Source: a virus. From it: 37,779 nucleotides of DNA. Positions within the stretch are counted from its first letter, which is position 1, and each line of letters opens with the position of its first letter. Positions 7,773 to 17,720 of the stretch are shown one piece after another. Both the position numbers and the translations under genes were made by a program. Where the stretch lies: IMG/VR virus record IMGVR_UViG_3300037628_000094, positions 1-37,779 of that record, one strand, 5' to 3'. The notes beneath the pieces are model-generated. The model did not search any database, had not been told where the DNA came from, and saw only the letters and a program-made list of their open reading frames with translations.

Positions 7773-8552
7773 ATGGAAAACCAAGTTAAAGAAACTGGAA
7801 CGGAACGACTTAGCAGATTACGGGCAGAAGCCAAGACTTACAAAATTGTAGGTCAATATACGGCAGATGTATTCGAGATCAAGATAGCCGAAGCGAAAGC
7901 AGCGGGTGTAGTGCCCGAACAAATCACGCTTGAATCTACGGTAAAATCTGACCTTTCGACAGAAGAAAGGGACGCGATTATCGAAAGACTCAAGTTTGAA
8001 GAGGAAACCCGCGCCAAGTTCAGACGTGACCGTGAAATCCTCATCGAAGTGGCAGCTATCAAGGCTGAATCTGAAAGTTTAAAGATCAAGATCGACTTGC
8101 CGGATAACCCGACCGAACTAGAACTGGCGAAGGCAAGGCAGGCATTGGGGATTCAGAAGAAGGAAATAAAACCTTCCCCTGAGACACTTGCTATCGAGGC
8201 AAGCCCAAGAGGGTACTATGAGTTTACCAATAGGGGACAGGAAGATGCTTCGCACACTGTTAATCCTGGTGGTAAATATTACATAGACCTTATTCCGGAC
8301 GTGGTTATCGTCTTGTCTGAGTGGCATATTAAATTCTTCAAACTGAAAGCAGTTAGGCCCATTTATGGAAGGGTTTCCACTGGCGTTATACAGGAAGGCC
8401 GCATGGGTGAAGAATGTAGGAAAACCGGCAGCAAGCCGAGATTTGCCTTTGAATACTTAGGCAAAGCCCCTGACGACGCCCCGTTCGGATTAGTCTTAGA
8501 TACTAAAATCCTAGACGAATTAAAACCAAAGGAAGTTGAAGCGTTAGTTTAA
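7773..8552 (+). CDS. hypothetical structural-region protein
   Basis: A 259-residue protein with a long charged helical N-terminal half (residues 1-125, probable coiled coil) and a beta-rich C-terminal half containing NPGGKYYIDLIPDVVIVLSE near residue 170. It has a GAAAGGA site and stands between the capsid and tail genes, so a head-related or head-tail joining role is likely. I do not recognise a family. Confidence 0.6.
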   Translation: MENQVKETGTERLSRLRAEAKTYKIVGQYTADVFEIKIAEAKAAGVVPEQITLESTVKSDLSTEERDAIIERLKFEEETRAKFRRDREILIEVAAIKAESESLKIKIDLPDNPTELELAKARQALGIQKKEIKPSPETLAIEASPRGYYEFTNRGQEDASHTVNPGGKYYIDLIPDVVIVLSEWHIKFFKLKAVRPIYGRVSTGVIQEGRMGEECRKTGSKPRFAFEYLGKAPDDAPFGLVLDTKILDELKPKEVEALV

Positions 8553-8563
8553 AGGAATCAATT

Positions 8564-8752
8564 ATGGAACATGTAAGAGGAACCGATGTCGATAGCCAGG
8601 ATGCAATAGCTAAAACCTTTAACGACGCTATCGACAACATGAACACTTTAGAGGCCCGTATATTGGAATTGATTGCGGTGAATAAGTCTGTTGAGAAACA
8701 TAACGCCGAGGTCGATAAATTCAATGCAGATGTAGGCTTCGAGAAAGGATAA
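8564..8752 (+). CDS. 62-residue helical hypothetical protein
   Basis: A small protein predicted to be almost wholly helical (about residues 12-55), with an AAGGA site before the ATG. It ends three bases before the next gene. It may be a chaperone-like or structural accessory peptide; nothing more can be said. Confidence 0.55.
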   Translation: MEHVRGTDVDSQDAIAKTFNDAIDNMNTLEARILELIAVNKSVEKHNAEVDKFNADVGFEKG

Positions 8753-8754
8753 TT

Positions 8755-9798
8755 ATGAAAAAGTTTATATTAATACTGATGGCTTGTGCGCTGATAGGCG
8801 TACTTGGTATCAGAAGCCAGGCAACTGTTGATACTACCCAGATCAATTTCAGCACTGTGACATCAGGTACATTTGATAGAAGTCTTCGTGGTTGGGTTAA
8901 TACACTCAATCAGGATATCGTACTAGCAAGTGGAGCTGGAACGCTGGGTTTAAAGTCTGGCGGAACTGTGTATTACGTTGACGGTAATAAGACGACCACA
9001 GGAACTGGTACAGGTGGATGGGACAATGCTTTCAATACCCTATCCGCTGCGATGGCAGTTAGTCACGCCAATATCGGTATAACAGCGAGAAGGGCTTTTG
9101 CATCGAGGAATACTATCTATGTTAGAGCCGATGCTATCACTGAAGATTTAACTACAATGGCTCAGAAGACTGACATTATCGGCGTTGGCAGTAATGATGG
9201 CTACGAGAAAGCTTTAATCGTCGGAACATGGATAATACCTGATACCGTTTCGTACTTAGGCTGTCATTTCTATAATATGCAATTTAGGGATGACGGTGCA
9301 GGTGGTGCTTTATTCGACCTTGATACGCAAAGTGGTACAGAATTTCACGGATGCTTGTTTGATGGCGGTGCAACCGACACCATTGCTTTGCAGGTTGAGG
9401 AATGTCAGTTTCTTAAAGTCATAGGATGTGAGTTTAGTGACGTTAGCCAAACACTGCCTTGGTCGGCATCTGCTATCAAAGTAGTTGATGACACTGACCC
9501 TGTATTTGGCTATCGGATCTCAGGTAATACAATTTCAACCGCGGGTATTGGCATTGACTTTGACGAAACTGTATCTGCTAATTGTTGGATTACTGACAAT
9601 TATATTCGCGCAACAGGTTTAACTATTGATGACGAAGGTGACGACGTGTTTGTTATAAACAATCGTCTAATCACGGATGTCGATACTACAACCTCTACAG
9701 CCGGATATGGCTTTAATATTCAGTTATCCGCTGGAAATATCCAAATGGGCGTTACTGGATTAGGTGATACCATACCGTTCGCGAAGATTGCAGAGTAA
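8755..9798 (+). CDS. exported right-handed beta-helix protein (adhesin/tailspike-like)
   Basis: A 347-residue protein with a classic signal peptide: MKK, a hydrophobic core ILILMACALIGVLGI, then a likely cleavage after SQA (residue 23). The mature part has a GGTVYYVDGN start and rows of short beta-strands with turns (for example YLGCHFYNMQF, FHGCLFDGG, VIGCEFSD), typical of right-handed beta-helix proteins that bind or cut surface glycans. It has a strong AAAGGA site. A signal peptide is unexpected for a phage structural protein. A terminator follows. Confidence 0.7.
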   Translation: MKKFILILMACALIGVLGIRSQATVDTTQINFSTVTSGTFDRSLRGWVNTLNQDIVLASGAGTLGLKSGGTVYYVDGNKTTTGTGTGGWDNAFNTLSAAMAVSHANIGITARRAFASRNTIYVRADAITEDLTTMAQKTDIIGVGSNDGYEKALIVGTWIIPDTVSYLGCHFYNMQFRDDGAGGALFDLDTQSGTEFHGCLFDGGATDTIALQVEECQFLKVIGCEFSDVSQTLPWSASAIKVVDDTDPVFGYRISGNTISTAGIGIDFDETVSANCWITDNYIRATGLTIDDEGDDVFVINNRLITDVDTTTSTAGYGFNIQLSAGNIQMGVTGLGDTIPFAKIAE

Positions 9799-9804
9799 TT
9801 TAAC

Positions 9805-9831
9805 GGGGAGGCTTAGTCCTCCCCTATTTTT
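9805..9831 (+). terminator. rho-independent terminator within the structural block
   Basis: GGGGAGG at 9805-9811 pairs perfectly with CCTCCCC at 9818-9824 across a six-base loop, followed by TATTTTT. It lies ten bases before the next ATG, so it probably acts as a partial terminator that lowers expression of downstream tail genes relative to capsid genes. Confidence 0.75.
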
Positions 9832-9840
9832 GAGGTTATT

Positions 9841-10923
9841 ATGCCATTAACATGGACAAGAGAAGAAATCAGGGACAAGTTTCGGGAACTCACCGGCAGA
9901 AAGACTACCGATCAGATATCCGATAGTGATGTTAACGACTTGATCAACGATTACTATGTGAACCACTTCCCCGGCGATGCTAAGGTAGATGAATTCGATA
10001 CATTCTTCACACAGGCTCTTTCAGCTACCGATGACGGCATTTACGCTCTTGACAGTACTGTGGACCGCTTTGACGACCCTGTGACGATTAACGGCAGGCA
10101 GATAGAGTTCTCAAGGCAAAGAGAAGAGTTCTTCGGAACGGACCATGATCGACACCATCATCATTTCAACTTCTTCGGGGTACGTACAACTTTCCTCCAG
10201 CATCAGTTTATTGACGAACAGTTCATAACTGCCCCTACGTTAGTGATAGGTTCTTCTGATAACACCAAAGTTAAACACAGCGACTTCACGTACAAGGTTC
10301 AGGACTTCTCATATTCAAAGGCGTCTAGTGAGGTTGCTTTGACTGGAAGTGCAATACCACAGGGCAAGTTCGGGGCATGGAGTTTGAAGATAGACACAGA
10401 TGGTGATATCGCCGTTGCTGCTGCTGTAGCTAATTCTACGGGCTACGACACTCCCAGAATAGCATTGGAAGCTTTGAACAGTTCAGACTCCACTACAGCT
10501 TATATGGGTTATGTAACTGTAACTAAGTCAGACGGGGCTTTCACGCCAGCTGCTACGGCCTTAGACGCATCAAATGTAACTGCAACCTTTACAGACGGTA
10601 AGTTCGAGAACAGGGGCGAACCTATAAGAGCTTTGCTTTATGGTACTAACCTTTACGTCGATCCCAAGCCGAATGATATTTACGAGTTCAAAGCATTGCA
10701 GATAGCAGATAGGCCAACGGCCTTTGCAAGTGATTCAGATAAACCCGCTGACCCGAAACATGGGCCTGCGATAGCATTAGGAACGGCTATGATATTTTTA
10801 AGTGATAACGGAGACACGGAGAAGTTGGCAGAGCAATCGCCAAGATCGAGAACGCTTAAAAATTCAATAAGGTCAGATAAGGTAAAACGCCTATTAGGCA
10901 CGGTAATAGTAAGGAGCTCTTAA
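9841..10923 (+). CDS. putative head-tail adaptor / tail protein
   Basis: A 360-residue protein whose first 40 residues (TREEIRDKFRELTGRKT, SDSDVNDLINDYYVNHFPG) resemble the N-terminal helical pair of phage adaptor proteins such as P22 gp4-type head-completion factors. The remainder is beta-rich with a His cluster (HDRHHHHFNFF, about residue 101). In podoviruses such a ring joins portal to tail. The distance from the portal gene is larger than usual, so confidence is moderate. Confidence 0.5.
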   Translation: MPLTWTREEIRDKFRELTGRKTTDQISDSDVNDLINDYYVNHFPGDAKVDEFDTFFTQALSATDDGIYALDSTVDRFDDPVTINGRQIEFSRQREEFFGTDHDRHHHHFNFFGVRTTFLQHQFIDEQFITAPTLVIGSSDNTKVKHSDFTYKVQDFSYSKASSEVALTGSAIPQGKFGAWSLKIDTDGDIAVAAAVANSTGYDTPRIALEALNSSDSTTAYMGYVTVTKSDGAFTPAATALDASNVTATFTDGKFENRGEPIRALLYGTNLYVDPKPNDIYEFKALQIADRPTAFASDSDKPADPKHGPAIALGTAMIFLSDNGDTEKLAEQSPRSRTLKNSIRSDKVKRLLGTVIVRSS

Positions 10924-13206
10924 ATGAAACGATTAATAATATTTTTGTTATTATGTTCAACTTGTTTTGCCGTGGGAACCAGAAGGTATTCCGCAAAGGA
11001 CTTCGTTGTGGTTAATCCAGGCAATGGATCAGCGGTACAAGGTGCTATCAACAGTCTTCCCCCCACGGGCGGTACGGTCTATCTCAAGGCTGGCCTCTAC
11101 CCGTTCTCGCAAGCGGTCTTAGTCCCCAGCAATATCCACGTCACGGGCGATCCTAATGCACTGGTGAGAATGGATGACGGCGTAGATGACATAGCTTTCA
11201 CTAATGATGATCGGGTTAATGGCAATGTGAATATTTGGTTCAGTGGATTCACTCTCGACGGTAACAAGGAAACAATGTCGGATGACAACTTTGCAACCGT
11301 GCTGGCAAAACATACCGGCGCTTCTGGTGCTGGTATTGGTACGATTGATTTCCACAAGGTCGAGAATTTACGCATAGAAAACATGACTATTTTAAATGGT
11401 TATGCTTCTGGTATTGAGGTTCAGTTTTGCAGTAACTTCTTTATTAACAATAATAAGGTTAAGCGAGCAGCGGATGACGGCATAGCAATAAACAGAATTT
11501 CTTTTGACGGCACAGTAACGGACAATGCAATTCTTGAGTCTGGATTGGGGACTATTACAAACGATGGCACATCGGGGCTTGAGGTCCAGGATGGTTCACA
11601 TCATATAACAGTAAAGGGTAACAGTATTACCGACTCAAAGACTTTAGGCATAACAGTTTCAAACCATGAAGATGCTAATGGTTGTTTCGATATAACAGTC
11701 ATAGGTAATTCTATTCGTGGCCTGACCCATACAACTGGTATTGAAATCACGGGGCAAAATAACAATATACTTATAACGGCTGTCAGCAATGGTTCTTCCA
11801 CAATATCTTACGGTAATGACAGCGTGGACAGGTCTAAATTTTTTATTCCTGGTAATAAATTCAGAGTACATCAGTCGGATAATAATAATGGTTACTGGAT
11901 AGTACAGAGTGTGGCATTCTCCGATCCTGATACAGTGATAACATGCGTAAGAGTTGATGATGGTTCTGCCCCAACCGAAGGAGGTAATCTTGGCAGGGTA
12001 TGGGCAGGTCAGTTCCAACAGCGAATTGTAGTTGCTGATAACAGTATTGAGAACCTTTCAACTTCTGTTGCGAATGTGGGTATCACCTGGGGTTACTTAA
12101 CTGATTGCCAGATAGTAAATAACACCATTAACAATAACTATTCAGCTATAGAAACGGAAGCAGACAGCCACAGCGAGCGCATGATAATATCGGGGAATAC
12201 AATGTTTGCACCCGATGGGCAAGCCACTCATGCCGCAATAGAGTTTTTGACATCAACGGCAGCATGGGATATGCAATTTAATAATAATACAGCTCAGGGG
12301 TATAATCCTTACTTTCTCAGAATACCCTCAACGGGAGGAGCTAGTTATTATGATGGTTTAACCTCAAGGGGTAATTACCACGAAGGCATAGGCGCTAAGA
12401 ACGGTTTCCTTATACAGAACGACATTTTCAATGTTATATTATCCAGCAATAGCTTAGTCACTGACAGGGAAGCGATATGGATTCAAAAAGATATCGTTAA
12501 TGGTTTGATTTCTAATAACATGATTTTGAACGACCAGTCCAGCAACGAGAGAATTGGAATATCCTTTGCATCTGCCGAGGCATACGACGAGGTCATAGTC
12601 ACTGATAATATAATAAATGATTATGGCAGAGGTGGGATAAATCTAAATGGAACATGGACTAATGGGATTGTTTCAGGAAATTATATTGGTGATGCAATAG
12701 GGTCCACATCGTCAATTTTTGCCCCTATTATGTTTATGAGTGGTTTTCTTGGCACTAATGTCAGGTTATCAGACAACATCCTTGAAGGCACTAATTCAAC
12801 ATTTGACCAAGTATCTTCGACCGCTGACGAAATGCCGGACGGGGTATCGACATCTGGTAATGAAGTTTACAACAAGCGGGTTCTTACAGGCACAGCTAAC
12901 ATTGAAGCCGACGACAATAATAAAAACTACCAAGTGGATTGCACTTCATTAGTAACTGCCAATCTACCTCCTGCTGTAGTGGGTTTGAGATATCCCTTCA
13001 ACGTAACCGTAGGCACGAACGATCTCAGGCTCAATCCTGACGGCTCAGAGTTTATATATCTTCCTGACGGCACACTTCCAAATGTTGCCGGTGACTATAT
13101 AACAAACGGAACGGCTAACGCCGCCTTCGATCAAATAATTGTAGAATGTACTCAACCAGGTCGTTGGGTGACTTATGCCGCAATAGGCACATGGACAGAA
13201 GAATAA
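10924..13206 (+). CDS. exported right-handed beta-helix (pectate-lyase-like) protein, tailspike candidate
   Basis: A 760-residue protein with an N-terminal signal peptide (MKRLIIFLLLCSTCFA, cleavage likely after CFA). Residues 35-60 (VQGAINSLPPTGGTVYLKAG) are the hallmark start of pectate-lyase-like beta-helix tailspikes. About 500 residues of short repeated strands follow, many with Asn turns (for example FFINNNKVKRA, IVSGNYIG). The last 100 residues form a separate beta domain. The likely role is host polysaccharide binding or depolymerisation. AAGGAG precedes the start. The export signal is anomalous for a virion protein. Confidence 0.75.
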   Translation: MKRLIIFLLLCSTCFAVGTRRYSAKDFVVVNPGNGSAVQGAINSLPPTGGTVYLKAGLYPFSQAVLVPSNIHVTGDPNALVRMDDGVDDIAFTNDDRVNGNVNIWFSGFTLDGNKETMSDDNFATVLAKHTGASGAGIGTIDFHKVENLRIENMTILNGYASGIEVQFCSNFFINNNKVKRAADDGIAINRISFDGTVTDNAILESGLGTITNDGTSGLEVQDGSHHITVKGNSITDSKTLGITVSNHEDANGCFDITVIGNSIRGLTHTTGIEITGQNNNILITAVSNGSSTISYGNDSVDRSKFFIPGNKFRVHQSDNNNGYWIVQSVAFSDPDTVITCVRVDDGSAPTEGGNLGRVWAGQFQQRIVVADNSIENLSTSVANVGITWGYLTDCQIVNNTINNNYSAIETEADSHSERMIISGNTMFAPDGQATHAAIEFLTSTAAWDMQFNNNTAQGYNPYFLRIPSTGGASYYDGLTSRGNYHEGIGAKNGFLIQNDIFNVILSSNSLVTDREAIWIQKDIVNGLISNNMILNDQSSNERIGISFASAEAYDEVIVTDNIINDYGRGGINLNGTWTNGIVSGNYIGDAIGSTSSIFAPIMFMSGFLGTNVRLSDNILEGTNSTFDQVSSTADEMPDGVSTSGNEVYNKRVLTGTANIEADDNNKNYQVDCTSLVTANLPPAVVGLRYPFNVTVGTNDLRLNPDGSEFIYLPDGTLPNVAGDYITNGTANAAFDQIIVECTQPGRWVTYAAIGTWTEE

Positions 13207-13218
13207 AAGGAGTAAATT

Positions 13219-13854
13219 ATGAAAAGATTATTGATTTTGGCAATATTGGCTTTAATGGCAAATGTCGCATTTTGCGCAAATACAGAAGTTGTCCCTAAAG
13301 ACAAAGATGGGGCAAGGGTTGACCCTGGCCAGTTGCACACAGTGACGAACACATGGACTGTTATAGATACTACTGACAGTAGCGGTCTTGAACCTAACGA
13401 CTTAGCGGTAACGGAACGAACTTATCAAACAGCAAAAGCGGCGGCAGAAGGCGGGGACGCTGAAATATCGTTTTTCGATGTACCCAGAAGCTGGAATGGA
13501 CTAAGACTAAGGGCGATAGGTATAACAGACGATGGCACAGCAACATATCAAATATATCTAGGCACATTAGGTGACGGAAACAAAGACGACGATTCTACAG
13601 CAGAAGATTGTGAGTTGGCTTACTTAGGTCAGTTTGTTTTTACTATAGGCACTCAGGCATCAACTACAAGTACCTACGAGATGGCTGATACCTTGTCTAT
13701 AACAGCATCAGATTGGGGAGATACACCAACGGCAAAAAGCCCAGCGGGAAACAGAGTTGCAACGGGCAAGGTTGATCTTTTGGGAGCAGACTTGATAGTA
13801 GCAGTACCAACCGTGGTAACTGCTGACTGCAAACTATTAGGGAAGGGATTCTAG
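13219..13854 (+). CDS. exported beta-rich hypothetical protein
   Basis: A 211-residue protein with a signal peptide (MKRLLILAILALMANVAFCA, cleavage likely after FCA). The mature part is Thr/Asp/Gly-rich and beta-predicted, with no recognised fold. It has an AAGGAG site, and its TAG overlaps the GTG start of the next gene. It sits among tail and adhesin genes with similar leaders, so a role at the virion surface or the host envelope is likely. Confidence 0.65.
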   Translation: MKRLLILAILALMANVAFCANTEVVPKDKDGARVDPGQLHTVTNTWTVIDTTDSSGLEPNDLAVTERTYQTAKAAAEGGDAEISFFDVPRSWNGLRLRAIGITDDGTATYQIYLGTLGDGNKDDDSTAEDCELAYLGQFVFTIGTQASTTSTYEMADTLSITASDWGDTPTAKSPAGNRVATGKVDLLGADLIVAVPTVVTADCKLLGKGF

Positions 13855-14681
13855 TGATACGAAAAGGTCTAACCTTAGTAATAGTTTTGATTTTGATAGT
13901 TATTTTCGTCCTTGGCTTACGTGACCGTTACGGTAATCCTGGACAATTCCACGGAGATATTAACGTCGACGGCATGGCTGTTATCAAAGGCTACGGTGAC
14001 GGCGGATATACCAATTACGACCTTGAAGTTGGCATTATTCCCGATTATGGAATGATGTGTTTAGGGAATTTCGCACTTGGCATGACATCGTTTGTTAATG
14101 GCAATATAGACCTGGATGGTGCGGTGATGTTTAGAAATATAGCAGGTCCCGTCTCTGGAGATATAGAATTTATATGGGTAGAATCCGGTGGCGGTTCGAC
14201 AAGGTTTGCCCTTCCAAAATCCGGAGTTGGAAATGCAACGTATAATCCAAGGTCAATGCTAATTGCAGGTCCGGCGCCGACTGATACTAACATGGTAAAG
14301 GTCAGCTATTGGCAGGGTAATGGTATATTCCATAATCTCGTTTGCGATACCAGTGGTATAGGAGCAGACTTTGGAGTCCAGAACGACTTAGAAGTAGAAG
14401 GCGATATATTTGTTGACAGTATAAAAGAAAGTACCCCAGACGCGGGGATTGCTATTGACTGCAATATGGTAATTACAGGCACGCTAACAGTTACCGGCGA
14501 TCAATCAGGGGCGACGGACCACGTATTCGATGACTATGACGATATTGAGTTGTTGAGGAAGTGGCGTACAGGAGAAGAGCTTCCTTTTGAAAGAGGCGAT
14601 CTGCTCAATCAGGACAGGTTGCTTAGAGATGCTATTATTCAATTACAAGAACAGATAGATTTAATAAGGAAGGGTTTCTAA
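13854..14681 (+). CDS. membrane-anchored fibre-like protein (GTG start)
   Basis: A 275-residue protein starting at GTG 13854, preceded by GGAAGGG and overlapping the upstream stop. Residues 5-21 (GLTLVIVLILIVIFVLG) form a strong hydrophobic anchor without a clear cleavage site. The body has repeated short strands with 'GDI..DG' patterns (GDINVDGMAV, GNIDLDGAV, GDIFVDSI), as in fibres, and the last 45 residues are a probable coiled coil. Its TAA overlaps the next ATG. Confidence 0.6.
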   Translation: MIRKGLTLVIVLILIVIFVLGLRDRYGNPGQFHGDINVDGMAVIKGYGDGGYTNYDLEVGIIPDYGMMCLGNFALGMTSFVNGNIDLDGAVMFRNIAGPVSGDIEFIWVESGGGSTRFALPKSGVGNATYNPRSMLIAGPAPTDTNMVKVSYWQGNGIFHNLVCDTSGIGADFGVQNDLEVEGDIFVDSIKESTPDAGIAIDCNMVITGTLTVTGDQSGATDHVFDDYDDIELLRKWRTGEELPFERGDLLNQDRLLRDAIIQLQEQIDLIRKGF

Positions 14682-15619
14682 TGGCCTTTAATAAAGATAT
14701 ACCAACAGCCGGGACTTCTCTAAGGAACTCCAATCCTCAGATATTGGCCAATCAGTCTCAATTACAGACTGCTATTAACAACGAGCATATCTTCAGTGGA
14801 ACATCTGCTGGTACTCAGACAGGCGACCATACTCAAGGCTCGGCCAGATGTTTCTCTCAGGCAGGCGCACCAGCTACGAGGATTGATGGTAACGGCTTCT
14901 TGTCTACAGACTTAGGTTCGCTATGGGTTGATACCGACGACAACGCTGTGTATATCCTGACGGCCACTACACCGACGTGGACGCCTGTGTCTACAGAGAT
15001 AATAGCGACCTTACTCGCCGCCGCCAGAGTCTTTGGCGATACTTTAGGCGTTACGGGAGATTTTGCTGTCAATACGAACAAGTTCAACGTAACCGCTACA
15101 AATGGAAATACTACTGCTGCTGGTACTTTAGAAGCTACGGGATTAACTACGGTGGCCGATGGTTCCCTTACCAAGACAACTGCGGCCCCTTCGGCAGATG
15201 CTGAAATAGCCAATAAGAAATATGTGGATGACCAAATAACTGCTATAACGAAAGGGTATCATGCAGGGACATTGACAGTAGCAGGCGTTTCTGTTTCTGT
15301 TGCAAACACTTTTGAGGATTTGGATTTATCTGGTGCGGGCGGGCCTGGGGCAAATGCCGCCCTTGTATTCTTAAGAGTTGCCAACACCACAGCCGCAGGT
15401 AACGGAGTCCTGCTATTGCGGCCCAAAGGTGAAACCGAACCTGCATCTGCACGACTTGTACAGGCACAAGATAGTTCCGGTATTAGTTCGGCAAATTTCG
15501 AAACTAATAATGATGTATGTTACTTAATGTGCATCACTGATTCGTCTGGGGTTATAGAAATTACAGCCGATAACGCAGGTGCAGTATTTACGTTTAAAGT
15601 AATAGCATATATCCTTTAA
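14681..15619 (+). CDS. tail fibre-like protein
   Basis: A 312-residue protein without a signal peptide. It has features usual in phage fibres: an N-terminal polar helix, a 'GSLWVDTDDNAVYILT' strand pair near residue 88, repeats of 'LEATGLTTV' type strands, and the motif ANKKYVDDQI (about residue 176) common before fibre trimerisation regions. It overlaps the upstream stop (TAATG) and has an AAGGAAGGG site. It is likely part of the receptor-binding apparatus. Confidence 0.65.
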   Translation: MAFNKDIPTAGTSLRNSNPQILANQSQLQTAINNEHIFSGTSAGTQTGDHTQGSARCFSQAGAPATRIDGNGFLSTDLGSLWVDTDDNAVYILTATTPTWTPVSTEIIATLLAAARVFGDTLGVTGDFAVNTNKFNVTATNGNTTAAGTLEATGLTTVADGSLTKTTAAPSADAEIANKKYVDDQITAITKGYHAGTLTVAGVSVSVANTFEDLDLSGAGGPGANAALVFLRVANTTAAGNGVLLLRPKGETEPASARLVQAQDSSGISSANFETNNDVCYLMCITDSSGVIEITADNAGAVFTFKVIAYIL

Positions 15620-15634
15620 TTAAGGATTAAATTA

Positions 15635-17719
15635 ATGCCACTATATAAACCCTTTGCAGTCATGGACATACGAGAAGGCGTTAGAACCGACCTTGAGCCG
15701 TGGAAGCTCCCCGGCGATGCTTGGCAGACGCTTAATGACTGTTCGTTGCGCAAGGGGGTATTATTTAAGAGATTTGGTAAGACACTGTTCGGGCAAGTCG
15801 TAGCTACCAATACTGCTACGCAGGTCCCTACGCTTCAAACTAATCCCGTGATGGGTATATACAACTTTCTTGACGGTGCTACTGAGAACCTTGTCGTATT
15901 CGACCAGAACAGGATGAACACCACAGTGACAACGCCCGTGACGGGTGTTTCGATAGATGGAGCCTTTGCAGACGGTGGAGGTGGACAAGTTGTTGTCAAT
16001 GCTACTGGTCACGGATTTTCTGACGATGATGTTATAACTATAAGTGGAACGACTAATTATAATGATACTTACAGGGTACAGAACAAGAACGCGAATGACT
16101 TTGAAATAACCGAGACGTTTAACGCAGAGGGGGCGGGCGGAACTATTAAGCAGGAACGCTTTGAGGACGCTTCAAAGAGTCAGATACGCTACGTAGGCAA
16201 AGCAGGGCAGAACTATACCCCTGCCGTAGATGACGTTGTTAAGGGGGAAGATAGCACCGCCATAGGCACTGTAGAGAAGCTTATAGTCGATACTGGAACT
16301 ATTGCAGGCGATGACGCCAGAGGAACGATAATATTCAAACGCGGTACAATTACCGGAACCTTTCAGGACAACGAGGAACTTCAGGAAAACGGAACTCCAG
16401 CCAATATAGCAGGCCAATCTCAAGGCGCGGCATCAGATGGAGCGTTCACCGGTGATAATACGAATTTCTTCTGGGTAGCTAACTGGGAGCTTGGCGGTTC
16501 AAGTAGAATGTATATCACAAATAATAATGACCCATTGCAGAAATATGACGGGGTGGTGCTTTCAAGGCTCACGATTGACATAGGCGACGACGATGATGTT
16601 AATGACGTCAACTCTGCGCTTTTAATTTTCATAGTCAAAGAACGGATAGTCATATTCAGTGTAAACGAGGACGGTACAGATTTTCTTCAACGTGCCAGAT
16701 GGAGCGCTATTAAGGAACCCCAAAGCTGGCCTACTGCTAATTTTGTAGACGCGCCAACCGAAGACACTATCAAAGGCGGAAAGTTCATAGGTGACGATCT
16801 TTATATCTGGATGCGTAAGAGTGTATGGCGATTTGCTTACACCGGAGACGTAACAACACCGTTTGAATGGGAGCGAGTAGATGACTTTGAAGGCGCAGAG
16901 GCCCAGATGAGCATAGCGGTCAAGGACAACCTCCAATACGCAGTAGGCAAGTCAAGACTCCAAATAATGGATGGCAGAAGGGTTTTGCCTGCCGATCTTA
17001 AAATACCCGACATTACACAGGACTGGGTGCAAAACTCGGTGTTGTTTAGTAATGCTCTGGTCGTTGAAGAGGAACGGCAGATAATAACATCCTACGCAGC
17101 CAGTGGCGCTCCAGCTCATGTTGACGGCAATATTTACCCTAATAAGTTATTGATAAGAAACTACGAAGATCAGGGCTTCTCTAACCATACCCACGATGTT
17201 CATACTATGGGCAAGTCTGAAATAGGTTCTGACGTTACATGGGAGCAGGACTTGTCATGGACTGATATTGACGATCCGTGGAATGCAGGATCGAACGAAG
17301 CTGGTTTCCCCACAACTCTTATAGGCGACCACGATGGACTAGTTTTACAGTTAAATACAAGCGGTTCTGATAATGGTTCGGATATATCCTTTAGTGCAAA
17401 AGGTGCAAGGCTAAACCCATTTATCAAGGACGGCAAGGATGCTTGGTTAGAAAAGATAGACTTCTTCGTAACTGTAGATGCAAGTGCAAGTTTTGATGTC
17501 GATAGCTTTATAAATACAAGTTCAACTCCGTATCAGACTAAGACTATAACAGCCACTGCAAAGAAAGGGGCATCTTCTAAAGCATGGCACACAGTCTTTA
17601 TGAATGCGTTGGGTAACGAACATTCTATAGAAATAGGTAACGATGCTTCAAACAACAGACCTATAATTCACGCTATGATATGGTGGTTCAAGCCGGGTGC
17701 GAAAGGAAGGTTTAATTAA
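15635..17719 (+). CDS. large tail / hub protein (beta-propeller candidate)
   Basis: A 694-residue protein with an opening (DIREGVRTDLEPWKLPGDAW then LNDCSLRKGVLFKRFGKTL) of the sort found in podovirus tail-tube B / gp10-like stabilisation proteins that cap the packaged head. A domain at about residues 85-145 (VNATGHGFSDDDVITISGT) resembles inserted beta modules. The region 270-420 has blade-like repeats with Trp and Tyr. No signal peptide is present. It is assigned by resemblance and position; a beta-propeller fold is expected but not shown. Confidence 0.6.
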   Translation: MPLYKPFAVMDIREGVRTDLEPWKLPGDAWQTLNDCSLRKGVLFKRFGKTLFGQVVATNTATQVPTLQTNPVMGIYNFLDGATENLVVFDQNRMNTTVTTPVTGVSIDGAFADGGGGQVVVNATGHGFSDDDVITISGTTNYNDTYRVQNKNANDFEITETFNAEGAGGTIKQERFEDASKSQIRYVGKAGQNYTPAVDDVVKGEDSTAIGTVEKLIVDTGTIAGDDARGTIIFKRGTITGTFQDNEELQENGTPANIAGQSQGAASDGAFTGDNTNFFWVANWELGGSSRMYITNNNDPLQKYDGVVLSRLTIDIGDDDDVNDVNSALLIFIVKERIVIFSVNEDGTDFLQRARWSAIKEPQSWPTANFVDAPTEDTIKGGKFIGDDLYIWMRKSVWRFAYTGDVTTPFEWERVDDFEGAEAQMSIAVKDNLQYAVGKSRLQIMDGRRVLPADLKIPDITQDWVQNSVLFSNALVVEEERQIITSYAASGAPAHVDGNIYPNKLLIRNYEDQGFSNHTHDVHTMGKSEIGSDVTWEQDLSWTDIDDPWNAGSNEAGFPTTLIGDHDGLVLQLNTSGSDNGSDISFSAKGARLNPFIKDGKDAWLEKIDFFVTVDASASFDVDSFINTSSTPYQTKTITATAKKGASSKAWHTVFMNALGNEHSIEIGNDASNNRPIIHAMIWWFKPGAKGRFN

Positions 17720-17720
17720 T